Assembly (NCBI RefSeq): GCF_000718025.1
Contig: NZ_JODS01000007.1
Coordinates: forward strand, 124,001 to 188,000
Direction of reading: 5' to 3'
Source of the DNA: Kitasatospora purpeofusca
GTDB taxonomy: Bacteria > Actinomycetota > Actinomycetes > Streptomycetales > Streptomycetaceae
Length of the DNA: 64,000 nt
Positions 53,169 through 61,123 of this stretch are shown piece after piece; positions within the stretch are counted from its first letter, which is position 1; the number at the start of each line of letters is the position of its first letter. Below the pieces are notes generated by a model. The model was not told the DNA's origin. It saw nothing but the letters and a program-made list of their open reading frames with translations, and did not search any database. A program made the position numbers and the translations under genes.

Positions 53169-54698
53169 TCAGTCGTCCTGGTCGGCGGTGGCGTTGAGGG
53201 AGGTGATGAGGGCCGAGAGACGGGAGTTCCAGTTCTGGTAGGTCGGCCCCTCGATGGAGTGCCGCTTGGCGAGGTCGCGGACGGTGCGCTGGGCGCTCTT
53301 CAGCTTGTTCGCGGCGTCGTCGGGCCGGCCCTCGTTGATCTTGGCGGTGGCCTCGTCGAGGGTGCGGAGCAGCTCGATCTGGCGGGCCCGGTCCTTCTCC
53401 ACCTGGGTCTGCGCGACGCTCTGGCGCAGGGCGTTGATCTGCACCAGCGGGGCCTGGTTGTGCGGCGGCTGGGTGGTGGGGGCGGCCGAGGGCGTCGGGG
53501 ACGGGGTGGTGGCCGTCGGGGTCGGGGCGGGGGCCTGCGTCGGGGTGGGCGCCGGGGTGACCGGCGCGGTCGTGGTGGGCCGGGCGGACGGCGCGGCGGC
53601 GGGCTTGGACGGCTCGTCGAAGGCGGTGAGGGCGAGCATCGCCGCCCCGGCCGCACCGGCCAGGCCCAGGGCCCCGAACACGATCGGCCGGCGGCGGCTC
53701 TCCCGCACCGGCTCGGCCGCCGGGAACGGAGCGGCGGCCGGGATCGGCGCCATCACCGAGGTGGCGGCCGGCGGCGCCGGCTGCGGCGGCAGGAGGGTGG
53801 TGTGCCGCTGGTCGGCCGACGGCGGCACGGCCTGGGGGAAGGCCGCGGCGAGCAGTTCGGTGGTCGGGTCGGCGGGCACCAGCCCCGGGACGCAGGCCAG
53901 CAGTTCGGCCCGCGCGGCGGCGGCGTCGGCGGGGCGGTCGGCCGGGTGCTTGGCGAGGAGGCGCAGCACCGCCGTGTCCAGGGCGGGCGGCAGGCCGGGC
54001 CGCCGGACGGAGGGCGGCAGCGGCAGTTCACCGACGTGCTTGTAGGCGATCGCCACCGGGGTCTCGGCCTCGAACGGCGGCGCGCCGGTGAGCATCTCGG
54101 TGAGCACGCAGCCGACCGCGTAGAGGTCGGTGCGGCCGTCCACCGGGCTCGCGGTGGCCTGCTCGGGCGACAGGTAGGCGGCGGTGCCGAGCACCGAGGC
54201 GGTCTGGGTGAGGTTGTGCGAGGAGCCAGCGCGGGCGATGCCGAAGTCCACCACCTTCACCCCGCCGTCGTGGGTGATCATGATGTTGCCGGGCTTGATG
54301 TCCCGGTGCACCAGGCCCGCCGCGTGCGCGTGGGCCAGCCCCTCGCAGACCGCGGCCGCGATCCCGACCGCCTGCTCGACCGGCAGCCCCGGGCGCTGGG
54401 CCAGCAGCACGGCCAGCGACCGGCCCTGCACCAGCTCCATCACGATGTACGGCGAGCCCTGGTCCAGGCCGGAGTCGAAGACCATGGCGATCCTCGGGTG
54501 GACCAGCATCGCGGCGTGCTGCGCCTCGCGGCCGAACCGCTCGGCGAACCTCGGGTCGTCGGCGAGCCCCCCGTTGAGGACCTTGACGGCCACCTGGCGG
54601 CCCAGCACGTGGTCCACCCCGCGCCACACGGTGGCCATGCCGCCGACGCCGAGTATCTCGACGAGCTCGTAGCGCCCGTTCAGCGCGCGTCCGATCAC
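53169..54698 (-). CDS. Hanks-type Ser/Thr protein kinase, single-pass membrane
   Basis: A 509-residue kinase. Residues 8-270 are the kinase domain: glycine loop GVGGMA, Lys39 in VAVKVL, catalytic HRDIKPGN at 131-138, DFG at 151-153 and the activation segment to SPEQATASP. A membrane helix spans about 338-360, then a Pro/Thr-rich linker and a helical outside domain (about 410-509), without PASTA repeats. It could sense an outside signal and phosphorylate unknown targets. GTG 54698 follows GAGGGGAG. It lies downstream of an ECF sigma operon on the same strand. Confidence 0.94.
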   Translation of the reverse strand: MIGRALNGRYELVEILGVGGMATVWRGVDHVLGRQVAVKVLNGGLADDPRFAERFGREAQHAAMLVHPRIAMVFDSGLDQGSPYIVMELVQGRSLAVLLAQRPGLPVEQAVGIAAAVCEGLAHAHAAGLVHRDIKPGNIMITHDGGVKVVDFGIARAGSSHNLTQTASVLGTAAYLSPEQATASPVDGRTDLYAVGCVLTEMLTGAPPFEAETPVAIAYKHVGELPLPPSVRRPGLPPALDTAVLRLLAKHPADRPADAAAARAELLACVPGLVPADPTTELLAAAFPQAVPPSADQRHTTLLPPQPAPPAATSVMAPIPAAAPFPAAEPVRESRRRPIVFGALGLAGAAGAAMLALTAFDEPSKPAAAPSARPTTTAPVTPAPTPTQAPAPTPTATTPSPTPSAAPTTQPPHNQAPLVQINALRQSVAQTQVEKDRARQIELLRTLDEATAKINEGRPDDAANKLKSAQRTVRDLAKRHSIEGPTYQNWNSRLSALITSLNATADQDD

Positions 54699-54912
54699 CT
54701 GGAACCGCTCCCCTCAGAGGCCCTGTCCGGGGTCCCGGACCGCCTCGTGCACGTGTGCACGATAGCCCCCGGGGGTGACCGGCCCGTCCGCCGACGGCCC
54801 ACCGCGGGAAGGGGTGGCGGCCGGGGAACCGGGCAGCGGATCCCCGACCGCCGGCTCGTGGTCGTGCCCGGTGGAGGGGCACGATCGGTGCGGTTCGGCA
54901 GGTCGAGCGGGT

Positions 54913-54947
54913 GCCGGCCCGCCCTGACTGCGGGCGGGCGGGCCGGC
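54913..54947 (-). terminator. hairpin downstream of the anti-sigma-like gene
   Basis: Exact 12-bp stem GCCGGCCCGCCC (54913-54924) with its complement (54936-54947) and an 11-base loop. No T run. Confidence 0.45.
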
Positions 54948-55068
54948 GGGGTCCGGTCCGTCCGGACCGGCGGCGCGTTCCGGGGTGCGCCGGCCGGTCC
55001 GTCCGGTCCGGCCGGGTGGACGGTGGGCACGGGGGGGCCGACCGGCCACCCGGGGTCCGGGTGGAGCG

Positions 55069-55138
55069 GGTACTGCGGTGGTGCGGGTACTGCGGTGATG
55101 CGGGTACGGCGGTGGTGCAGGTACTGCGGTGGTGCGGG
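55069..55138. repeat. 17-bp tandem repeat, about four units
   Basis: Units of GGTACTGCGGTGGTGCG start at 55069, 55086, 55103 and 55120, with one to two differences in the middle units. The period is 17, not a multiple of three, so the array is not a coding repeat. Confidence 0.85.
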
Positions 55139-55203
55139 GTGGAGCGGTCCGGATGAACGACGGGCCCGGGGGGATTCGCCCGCCGCTCATCCGGAGTTCT
55201 GGG

Positions 55204-56478
55204 TCACCTCCGGTTGCCCGGGGTGCTGTCGGGTCGTGCCGTGCGGTCCGGCCCCGGCCCTACGGGTGGGTCCGCCGCCGGCGGGACGGTGGCGGTCCTC
55301 GGTGCGCGGCCGGAGCCGCCGTCGCCGTTCCCGCCGCTGCCCGCGTTGCCCGGACCGGAGCCCGGACCGCTGCCACCGGCCGCGGCCGCGGGGTCGCCGT
55401 CCTTGTTCTTGCCGCCCTGGCTGGTGCCGCCCTGACCGGTACCGCCCTGGCTGTTGCTGCCCTGGCTGTCTCCGCCGCCCGGTCCGGAGCCGCCGCCGGA
55501 CCTGCCCGAGCCCGAGCCGGAACCGGCGCCCGGCCGGGAGTCCCCGGAGCCGGAGCCCTGGCCGGAGGCGTCCTTGTGGTCGTCGTCGCCCGGGTCGCGG
55601 AGCGCCCGCGCGCAGTAGTCCGCCACCTTGTCCGGCCCGCCGGCCTCCGCGATCAGCACGCCGAACTGCGGATCCGCGACCAGCAGCCTCGGGCGCTCGC
55701 CCTTGCCCGCCCGGTCGGCGAACACCTTGCACAGGGCCGCGTGGGCGGAAGGGGTCGCGGAACTCCGGCCCTCGCCCGGGGTGCGGGCGGGCGTCTCCTC
55801 GGTCCGCTTCTCCGGCCCGGACGGATCGGCCGTGGTCGGATCCGCGGCGGCCGGGCCGCCCGAGGCGGTACCGGGACGGGACGGACTGCCGGACGACGCA
55901 CCGCCGCTCGCGCCACCGGTCGGAGCGGAGGCGGACGGCGGGTTCGCCGGCCGGGCGGCCGGTGCCTCGGACCGCGTCGCCGCGGTGGCCGACGGGGCGG
56001 AGGTGTCCGGGGCGACCACCCCCCGGTGCGGCTGGTCCGAACCGCCGCCCAGGGTCACCGGAAGGTTGCCCGTGCCGGCCGCGACCGCGACCCCGCCCAG
56101 CGCCGTGGCACCGAGCACGACGGCAGCGGCCTTCGTACTGAAGGCCCTGGTCAGCGTGGCGGCGGCCATCGAACGTCTCCGGACGGGTGCGGGTGCGGCG
56201 GGTACTGCTGCGGACGCGAGACGGGCCTCCCGGAACGCGGCCAGGGCCGCTTCCTCCCCGGCCAGTTCGCCCCCCGTCGCCGGCGCCGCGGCGGCGGCGA
56301 GCACACGGGCGACCCGGTCTGCCGGTCCGGCTTCGGACCGGGGGGACCCCGTGCGCCCGGTGCTGCCGTCCGGGCCGGTGAGCGAGGCGCCCTGTCCGGC
56401 CGGCGGGCCGCCCACGGCACCGGCGAGCAGCTGCTCGGCGGTGTCACGGTCGATCCGACGGGGTCGGTTGGTGCTCAT
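55204..56478 (-). CDS. probable membrane anti-sigma protein, Gly/Ser-rich outside tail
   Basis: A 424-residue protein. The N-terminal 110 residues are cytoplasmic and helical (AGEEAALAAFREARL), a membrane helix spans about 115-134 (TKAAAVVLGATALGGVAVAAG), and the outside part is Pro/Ser/Gly/Asp-rich with one small Cys-bearing module (LCKVFADRAG... VADYCARALRD). The last 100 residues are low-complexity. It starts in ATGA overlap with the ECF sigma gene, so an anti-sigma role is the natural reading, but no zinc anti-sigma motif is visible. Confidence 0.72.
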   Translation of the reverse strand: MSTNRPRRIDRDTAEQLLAGAVGGPPAGQGASLTGPDGSTGRTGSPRSEAGPADRVARVLAAAAAPATGGELAGEEAALAAFREARLASAAVPAAPAPVRRRSMAAATLTRAFSTKAAAVVLGATALGGVAVAAGTGNLPVTLGGGSDQPHRGVVAPDTSAPSATAATRSEAPAARPANPPSASAPTGGASGGASSGSPSRPGTASGGPAAADPTTADPSGPEKRTEETPARTPGEGRSSATPSAHAALCKVFADRAGKGERPRLLVADPQFGVLIAEAGGPDKVADYCARALRDPGDDDHKDASGQGSGSGDSRPGAGSGSGSGRSGGGSGPGGGDSQGSNSQGGTGQGGTSQGGKNKDGDPAAAAGGSGPGSGPGNAGSGGNGDGGSGRAPRTATVPPAADPPVGPGPDRTARPDSTPGNRR

Positions 56479-57329
56479 CTCATGTCCTTCAGCGTCGCGG
56501 CCCGGCGTTCTGTCACACCTTGGGGAGAACTTTTTCTCGCGGATCTTCCACGGCCCTGCCGCACGGTCCCGCTGCCCGCCGGACCGTTGTCGGGGACCGA
56601 CCGCGAGGCCGGGATCCCGGCACCCGCCGCACCACCGCCCCCACCTGTCGGGAAGGACTGCTCCAGCAGCTCGGCGAGCCGCTTCAGCCCCCGGTGCGCG
56701 GCCATCCGGACGCTGCCGGAGCGCTTGCCGAGCACCTGGGCGGCGCTGTTCGCGTCCAGCTCCATCACCACCCGGAGCAGTACCGCCTCGGCCTGGTCCC
56801 TCGGCAGCCGGGAGATCAGCGCCAGCGCGTCCGAGGTGCCGACGGAGGCGAGGGCCGCCCCGGCCGTGTCGTCCCCGCCGGCCAGCTCGGCGAGGTACTC
56901 GACCGGCAGGTCGGCGACCGGCCGTCGGCGCCGGGCCCGCAGGTGGTCCAGGGCCCGGTTGCGGGCGACGGTCGCGGCCCAGCCGCGGAAGCCGTCGCCG
57001 TCCCCGGAGAAGGAGCCCAGGTCGCGGGCGATCTGGAGCCAGGCCTCGGAGGCGATGTCCTCGGCGTCCTGGGCGTCCTCGGGCCTCCCGCCGACCAGCA
57101 CCCGCAGATAGCGGAGCAGACCCGGCTGCACGCTGCGGAAGAGCAGTCGGAAGGCCTCCTCGTCCCCTCGCTGGGCGGCCCGGACGGCCTCGGTCAGATC
57201 GACGGGGGCGGGGGCCTCGCGCGGGGGCGGGCCGAGGGGAGGGCCTGACGTCGTGACCGGTCCGGACCGGCCGACGGGGCTGTCGGTGCCCGCTCCGGGG
57301 CGTTCTGCACTCTGCACCCGCCACATCAT
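56475..57329 (-). CDS. ECF-type RNA polymerase sigma factor
   Basis: A 284-residue sigma factor. Region 2 (LLFRSVQPGLLRYLRVLVG... EDAQDAEDIASEAWLQIARDL) and region 4 (LISRLPRDQAEAVLLRVVMELDANSAAQVLGKRSGSVR) are complete. The first 60-70 residues and the last 45 are extra, disordered and Pro/Gly-rich. ATG 57329 is used; ATG 57326 or a later GTG are equally possible. It is coupled to the membrane protein downstream and divergent from a DUF4304-like gene. Targets unknown. Confidence 0.9.
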   Translation of the reverse strand: MMWRVQSAERPGAGTDSPVGRSGPVTTSGPPLGPPPREAPAPVDLTEAVRAAQRGDEEAFRLLFRSVQPGLLRYLRVLVGGRPEDAQDAEDIASEAWLQIARDLGSFSGDGDGFRGWAATVARNRALDHLRARRRRPVADLPVEYLAELAGGDDTAGAALASVGTSDALALISRLPRDQAEAVLLRVVMELDANSAAQVLGKRSGSVRMAAHRGLKRLAELLEQSFPTGGGGGAAGAGIPASRSVPDNGPAGSGTVRQGRGRSARKSSPQGVTERRAATLKDMR

Positions 57330-57478
57330 GCGCCATCCGGGCGAACGCCCCGGTCCGGTGAGCCCGACCGTTACCCGGTCCGGCCCCGGCCCGGTCCGCG
57401 GGCGGCCCCGGGGCGGTCCGCAGGCGCTCCCGGGCCCGGCGGGCACACGTCGCCGGGCCCTTGGACGGACCGCGCGCG

Positions 57479-57512
57479 GGGCGAAGGTCCCGGGACCTGC
57501 TGGCCTTCGCCC
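57479..57512. promoter_or_regulatory. nested inverted repeats (cruciform-like)
   Basis: GGGCGAAGG (57479-57487) and CCTTCGCCC (57504-57512) pair exactly, and inside them GGTCCCGGGACC (57486-57497) is an exact 12-base palindrome overlapping the left arm. Candidate regulator site in the divergent spacer. Confidence 0.4.
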
Positions 57513-57535
57513 GCGGCCGCGCGACCGCCGCCCTG

Positions 57536-57548
57536 CCTACGTTGTAGG
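57536..57548. promoter_or_regulatory. CCTAC-GTT-GTAGG inverted repeat
   Basis: Exact 5-bp inverted repeat (57536-57548), 96 bases before ATG 57644, containing a TACGTT word that could serve as -10. Candidate promoter/operator for the downstream gene. Confidence 0.35.
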
Positions 57549-57643
57549 TGAACGATCCGTTCCGGCCGCCGCCGCCCGCGCCCAGCCCCTCCCCCGCCCC
57601 GGGTGCCGCCGAGCACTGCCTGCCCCGACCCCCAGGGACCGTC

Positions 57644-58336
57644 ATGACCACCGCCCGCGAGTTCCACGAACGCGGCCTGCGCGACCACCTCGCGCCCGCG
57701 CTCCGGCTCCTGGGCCTCACCGGCGGGCGGCGGACCTTCGCCCTCCCCGACCCGACCCACTGGGCCATGGTCGGCGTGGTCGAGCGGCCCGCCGACGGAC
57801 GGGTCCGCTACACCTTCGACCTGAGCCTGGTCAGCCGCGCCGACTGGTCCGCCGCGGCCTTCCCCGGTCCGCGACCGGACCCGCGCGCCGTCTACGGCAT
57901 CGAGTCCTGGCGGTCCCGGATCGGCGAGCTGCTGCCGGTGCGGGAGGACGTCTGGTGGGAGGTGCTGCCCGGGCCGCGCTGGCAGGTCGCGCTGGACGAC
58001 TCGGTGGCCGCCGTCCGCCACTACGGGCTGCCCGAGCTGCGCCGCCGGCTGGACCGGGAGCGCGGTGACGGCACCGGCGAGACCTATCTGTCCGCCGCCG
58101 AACTGGAGCAGGTCAACACCACGCTGCTGGCCGTCCCGGTGGCCCGGATCCAGCGCGCGGAGCTGGTCGGCAGGGTGCTGGTGCTGACCGGCGCCTGGAC
58201 CCGGGCGGACGCCGCCGCCCGCACCGTGCTGCGCGGCGTCGCCCGGGGATTCCTGTCGGCCGAGGACGAGCGCTTCACCGCCGTGCACTGCGCGGACACC
58301 CTGGGCCGGCCGCTCTGGGACTTCGAGCGCAGCTGA
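57644..58336 (+). CDS. DUF4304-like protein
   Basis: A 230-residue protein. I start at ATG 57644 (AGGGA six bases upstream); GTG 57548 would add a Pro-rich head. The beginning FHERGLRDHLAPALRLLGLTGGRRTF, HWAMVGVVERP and YTFDLSLVSRADW resembles DUF4304, a family sometimes met in toxin-immunity loci. No toxin is adjacent here. Function unknown. Confidence 0.7.
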   Translation: MTTAREFHERGLRDHLAPALRLLGLTGGRRTFALPDPTHWAMVGVVERPADGRVRYTFDLSLVSRADWSAAAFPGPRPDPRAVYGIESWRSRIGELLPVREDVWWEVLPGPRWQVALDDSVAAVRHYGLPELRRRLDRERGDGTGETYLSAAELEQVNTTLLAVPVARIQRAELVGRVLVLTGAWTRADAAARTVLRGVARGFLSAEDERFTAVHCADTLGRPLWDFERS

Positions 58337-58402
58337 CCGCAGGTCGGCCCGACGTTGCGTCAACTCGTCCACAGGTCAGGCGTATTCGCAGCTCGGTGGC
58401 AC

Positions 58403-58431
58403 TGTCACGGCGCGCACCGTGACAACTGTCA
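58403..58431. promoter_or_regulatory. compound inverted repeat before the VC0807-like gene
   Basis: TGTCACGG-N6-CCGTGACA (58403-58424) is an exact 8-bp inverted repeat. Its right arm re-pairs as TGACA-AC-TGTCA (58420-58431), and ACTGTCA recurs at 58401 and 58425. It looks like a multi-site operator 117 bases before the start codon. Confidence 0.5.
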
Positions 58432-58547
58432 TGCGGATCCCGCAACGGACGGCACTGCTGGGCGAGGGGTCCCGCTCGGAACACTGGAGGCACGACGGAG
58501 CGGGCAACGCCCCGCCGACCGAGCAGCCAGTCCGGGGAGGACCCACC

Positions 58548-59249
58548 ATGAGCCAGATCGCCGCCGCCGACGCCGTCACCACCGGCGCCGCCACCGCCGT
58601 CACCGCCAAGGCACCGCACCCGCTCGTCAGGACCCTCCGCCCGCTCGCCGTCGACATCGCGGGCCCGCTCGCCGCCTTCTACCTCCTCCACTCCGGCCTC
58701 GGGACGAGCGAGTTCGCCGCCCTCGCCTGGAGCAGCGCGTTCCCGGTCGCCCGGACCGTTCTCGGCCTGGCCAAGGACCGGACGCTGAACCGCTTCGCCG
58801 CCCTGATGCTCGGGGTGAACCTGGTCGGCCTGGTGCTCACCACCGTCAGCGGCGACGCCCGGCTGATGCTCGCCAAGGAGGCCGTGCTCAGCGGCTTCAT
58901 GGCGCTGGCGATCCTGGGCTCCGCGCTGACCGCCCGGCCGCTGATGTCCGCCGCGCTGCGCCCCTTCCTCACCAAGGGCGAGGCCGCCCGGGAGGCCGCC
59001 TGGGACCGGCTCGCCGCCGGCTCGCGGCCGTTCCGCCGCTACGAGCGGCTGTTCTCGGTGATCTGGGGCTCCGCGCTGCTCGCCGAGTGCGTGGCCCGGG
59101 TGGCCGGCGCCTTCACCCTGCCGGTGGCGACCATGGCGTGGCTGTCCACGGTGCTGCTGGTCGGCGCGATCGTCGCCGGTTCGATGCTCGGGCAGGCCGC
59201 CGCGCAGCCGATGGAGAAGCTGGTCCGCACCGAGGCCGCCGCCGCCTGA
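58548..59249 (+). CDS. VC0807-like integral membrane protein
   Basis: A 233-residue protein with five to six helices: RPLAVDIAGPLAAFYLLHSG, SSAFPVARTVLGLAKDRTLN, LMLGVNLVGLVLTTVSGD, FMALAILGSALTARPLM, VIWGSALLAECVARVAG and LLVGAIVAGSML. The pattern matches the VC0807/intracellular-septation-A-like family, of unknown function. ATG 58548 has GGGGAGG seven bases upstream. A strong inverted repeat upstream suggests specific regulation. Confidence 0.8.
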   Translation: MSQIAAADAVTTGAATAVTAKAPHPLVRTLRPLAVDIAGPLAAFYLLHSGLGTSEFAALAWSSAFPVARTVLGLAKDRTLNRFAALMLGVNLVGLVLTTVSGDARLMLAKEAVLSGFMALAILGSALTARPLMSAALRPFLTKGEAAREAAWDRLAAGSRPFRRYERLFSVIWGSALLAECVARVAGAFTLPVATMAWLSTVLLVGAIVAGSMLGQAAAQPMEKLVRTEAAAA

Positions 59250-59433
59250 GCGGCACCCGGACGCCGACGGACCGCCGACGCACCGCCGACCGACCTCGGA
59301 CCGCCGCCGACGGACCGCTGTCGGATCGTCACACCCTGATCATCGGACGATCCGAGGAACCATCCCGCTCCACCGGTAGTCCACATAACGAGGGGGTAAC
59401 GGGACCCCCTCGCCGAGGAAAACGGGGAACCTG

Positions 59434-60174
59434 ATGAGCCGGGCAGACGCGCGCACCACCGCCACCGAGGACCGCACGCTCGTCTGGGACGGCTGCCTCA
59501 ACGTCCGCGACCTGGGCGGACTGCCCACCACCGCCGGAACCCGCACCACCCGCCGGGCGATCGCCCGGGCCGACAACCTCGACCGCCTCACCGCCGAGGG
59601 CTGGGACGCCCTGCTCGACCACGGCGTGCGCACCGTCGTCGACCTGCGCAACATCGAGGAGTACAAGCCGCTCCTCCCGCTCCCCGGGGACGTCGAACTG
59701 ATCCGCGTCCCGCTGGACGAACTCGCCGGCCCCGCCTGGTGGCAGGCCTACGGCCACCTCGACGGCACCCCGCTCGCCCTGCGCCCCTACTTGGACCACT
59801 GCCCGCGCGCCGTCGCCGAGTTGATCGCGACGATCGCCGGCGCCCGCCCCGGCGGACTGGTCGTGCACTGCGGCGCCGGCCGCGACCGGACCGGCCTCGC
59901 CGCACTGCTGCTGCTCGCCCTCGCCGAGGTCGAGCCCGCCGAGATCGTCGCCGACTACCTGCTGAGCGCCCCCAACGTCCGCCCCCTCTACGGCATGCTC
60001 GGCCTCCCGGACCAGTACCGGCGGATCGACGCCGTGCTCGCCGAGGCCGGCACCACCGCCGAGGCCGCCGTGCACGCCGCCCTCGCCGATCTCGACCCGG
60101 TCGCCCGGCTGTCGGCCGCCGGCGTCTCCGCCGCCGACCTCGCGGCCGTCCGCGGCCGGCTGCTGGCCCCCTGA
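59434..60174 (+). CDS. tyrosine-protein phosphatase (Y_phosphatase3)
   Basis: A 246-residue phosphatase. NVRDLGGLPT near the start and the P-loop VVHCGAGRDRTG (Cys-x5-Arg) define the bacterial Tyr/dual-specificity type related to mycobacterial PtpB; the general-acid region is the DELAGPAWW... segment. It may act on phospho-Tyr, phospho-Ser/Thr or phosphoinositides. GGGGAA lies before ATG 59434. Confidence 0.92.
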   Translation: MSRADARTTATEDRTLVWDGCLNVRDLGGLPTTAGTRTTRRAIARADNLDRLTAEGWDALLDHGVRTVVDLRNIEEYKPLLPLPGDVELIRVPLDELAGPAWWQAYGHLDGTPLALRPYLDHCPRAVAELIATIAGARPGGLVVHCGAGRDRTGLAALLLLALAEVEPAEIVADYLLSAPNVRPLYGMLGLPDQYRRIDAVLAEAGTTAEAAVHAALADLDPVARLSAAGVSAADLAAVRGRLLAP

Positions 60175-60193
60175 GACTCCAACTCGCCCCATC

Positions 60194-60238
60194 GTCAACC
60201 GATGGTTGACGATTCGGTATCGACAACCTACGGTTGAC
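60194..60238 (+). promoter_or_regulatory. leaderless promoter with two operators (Clp-N gene)
   Basis: -35 TTGACG (60206-60211), 17-base spacer, -10 TACGGT (60229-60234), seven bases to ATG 60242. GTCAACC-GAT-GGTTGAC (60194-60210) is an exact inverted repeat over the -35, and CAACC-TAC-GGTTG (60224-60236) covers the -10, centres 28 bases apart. A strongly regulated promoter, by inference. Confidence 0.68.
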
Positions 60239-60241
60239 GGC

Positions 60242-61003
60242 ATGGAGAATCCGATCGTTCCCAAGAGCACTCCGCTGCGCCTCGACGACCTGATCGACGC
60301 CATCAAGAAGCTCCACCCGGACGCGCTCGACCAGCTCTCGGACGCCGTCATCGCGGCCGACCACCTCGGCGAGCTCGCGGACCACCTGATCGGCCACTTC
60401 GTCGACCAGGCCCGCCGCTCCGGCGCCTCCTGGACCGACATCGGCCACAGCATGGGCGTCAGCAAGCAGGCCGCCCAGAAGCGCTTCGTGCCCAAGGACC
60501 CGGCCACGCCCAACGACCTCGACCCCAGCCAGGGCTTCGGCCGGTTCACCGACCGGGCCCGGCACGTGGTGATGGCCTCCCAGGAGGAGGCCCGCCGGGC
60601 CGGCAACGCCGAGATCGGGGCCGAGCACCTGCTGCTCGGCCTGCTGGTCGAGCCCGACGGCCTGGCCGCGCGGGCGCTCGTCGGCCAGGGCGTCACCCCG
60701 GAGGCGCTGCGCACCGCCGCGACGGCGGCGCTGCCCGCCCCGGCCGCCGAGGTGCCGGCGCTGATCCCGTACGACGCCCGGGGGAAGAAGGCGCTGGAGC
60801 TGACCTTCCGGGAGGCGCTGAAGCTCGGTCACAACTACGTCGGCACCGAGCACATCCTGCTCGCCCTGCTGGAGCTGGAGAACGGCGCCGGGGTGCTGGA
60901 CGACCTCGGTGTGCGGAAGGAGGGGATCGAGCGGTTCGTCGTCGAGATCCTCGCCGCGTTCACCGCCCCGGGCACCGACGGCACCGGCGCCGGGCAGGCG
61001 TGA
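60242..61003 (+). CDS. Clp N-terminal repeat protein with HTH-like start
   Basis: A 253-residue protein. The N-terminal 75 residues look like a small helix-turn-helix (RSGASWTDIGHSMGVSKQAAQKRF). Two Clp-N repeats follow (FTDRARHVVMASQEEARRAGNAEIGAEHLLLGLL and LTFREALKLGHNYVGTEHILLALLE). No ATPase domain is present, so it is not a ClpC/ClpA chaperone. It could be a DNA-binding regulator that senses ClpP-type partners or substrates. Its promoter bears two operators, possibly its own sites. Confidence 0.85.
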   Translation: MENPIVPKSTPLRLDDLIDAIKKLHPDALDQLSDAVIAADHLGELADHLIGHFVDQARRSGASWTDIGHSMGVSKQAAQKRFVPKDPATPNDLDPSQGFGRFTDRARHVVMASQEEARRAGNAEIGAEHLLLGLLVEPDGLAARALVGQGVTPEALRTAATAALPAPAAEVPALIPYDARGKKALELTFREALKLGHNYVGTEHILLALLELENGAGVLDDLGVRKEGIERFVVEILAAFTAPGTDGTGAGQA

Positions 61004-61051
61004 CCGGACCGTTCCGGGGGCCGCGGGACGGGCGCGCCCCCGGGACACCGG

Positions 61052-61114
61052 CGGGGACGGCGGGGACGGCGGGGACGGCGGGGACGGCGGGGACGGCCAG
61101 GACGACCGGGACGC
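61052..61114. repeat. 9-bp tandem repeat, five exact units
   Basis: CGGGGACGG repeats exactly five times (61052-61096), followed by two decayed units to 61114. It lies between the Clp-N stop and the convergent NUDIX stop. Confidence 0.85.
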
Positions 61115-61123
61115 CGGTCGCGG

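Larger units (their letters stand above)
54699..55203. other. gene-free spacer upstream of the kinase
   Basis: About 500 bases without a convincing gene, between the anti-sigma-like gene and the kinase. It contains a terminator-like hairpin (54913-54947) and a 17-bp tandem repeat (55069-55138). Long frames here have the biased, low-complexity look of shadows. Confidence 0.5.
57330..57643. other. spacer between sigma factor and DUF4304-like gene
   Basis: About 310 bases without a credible gene, holding two inverted repeats (listed separately) between divergently transcribed genes. Confidence 0.45.
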
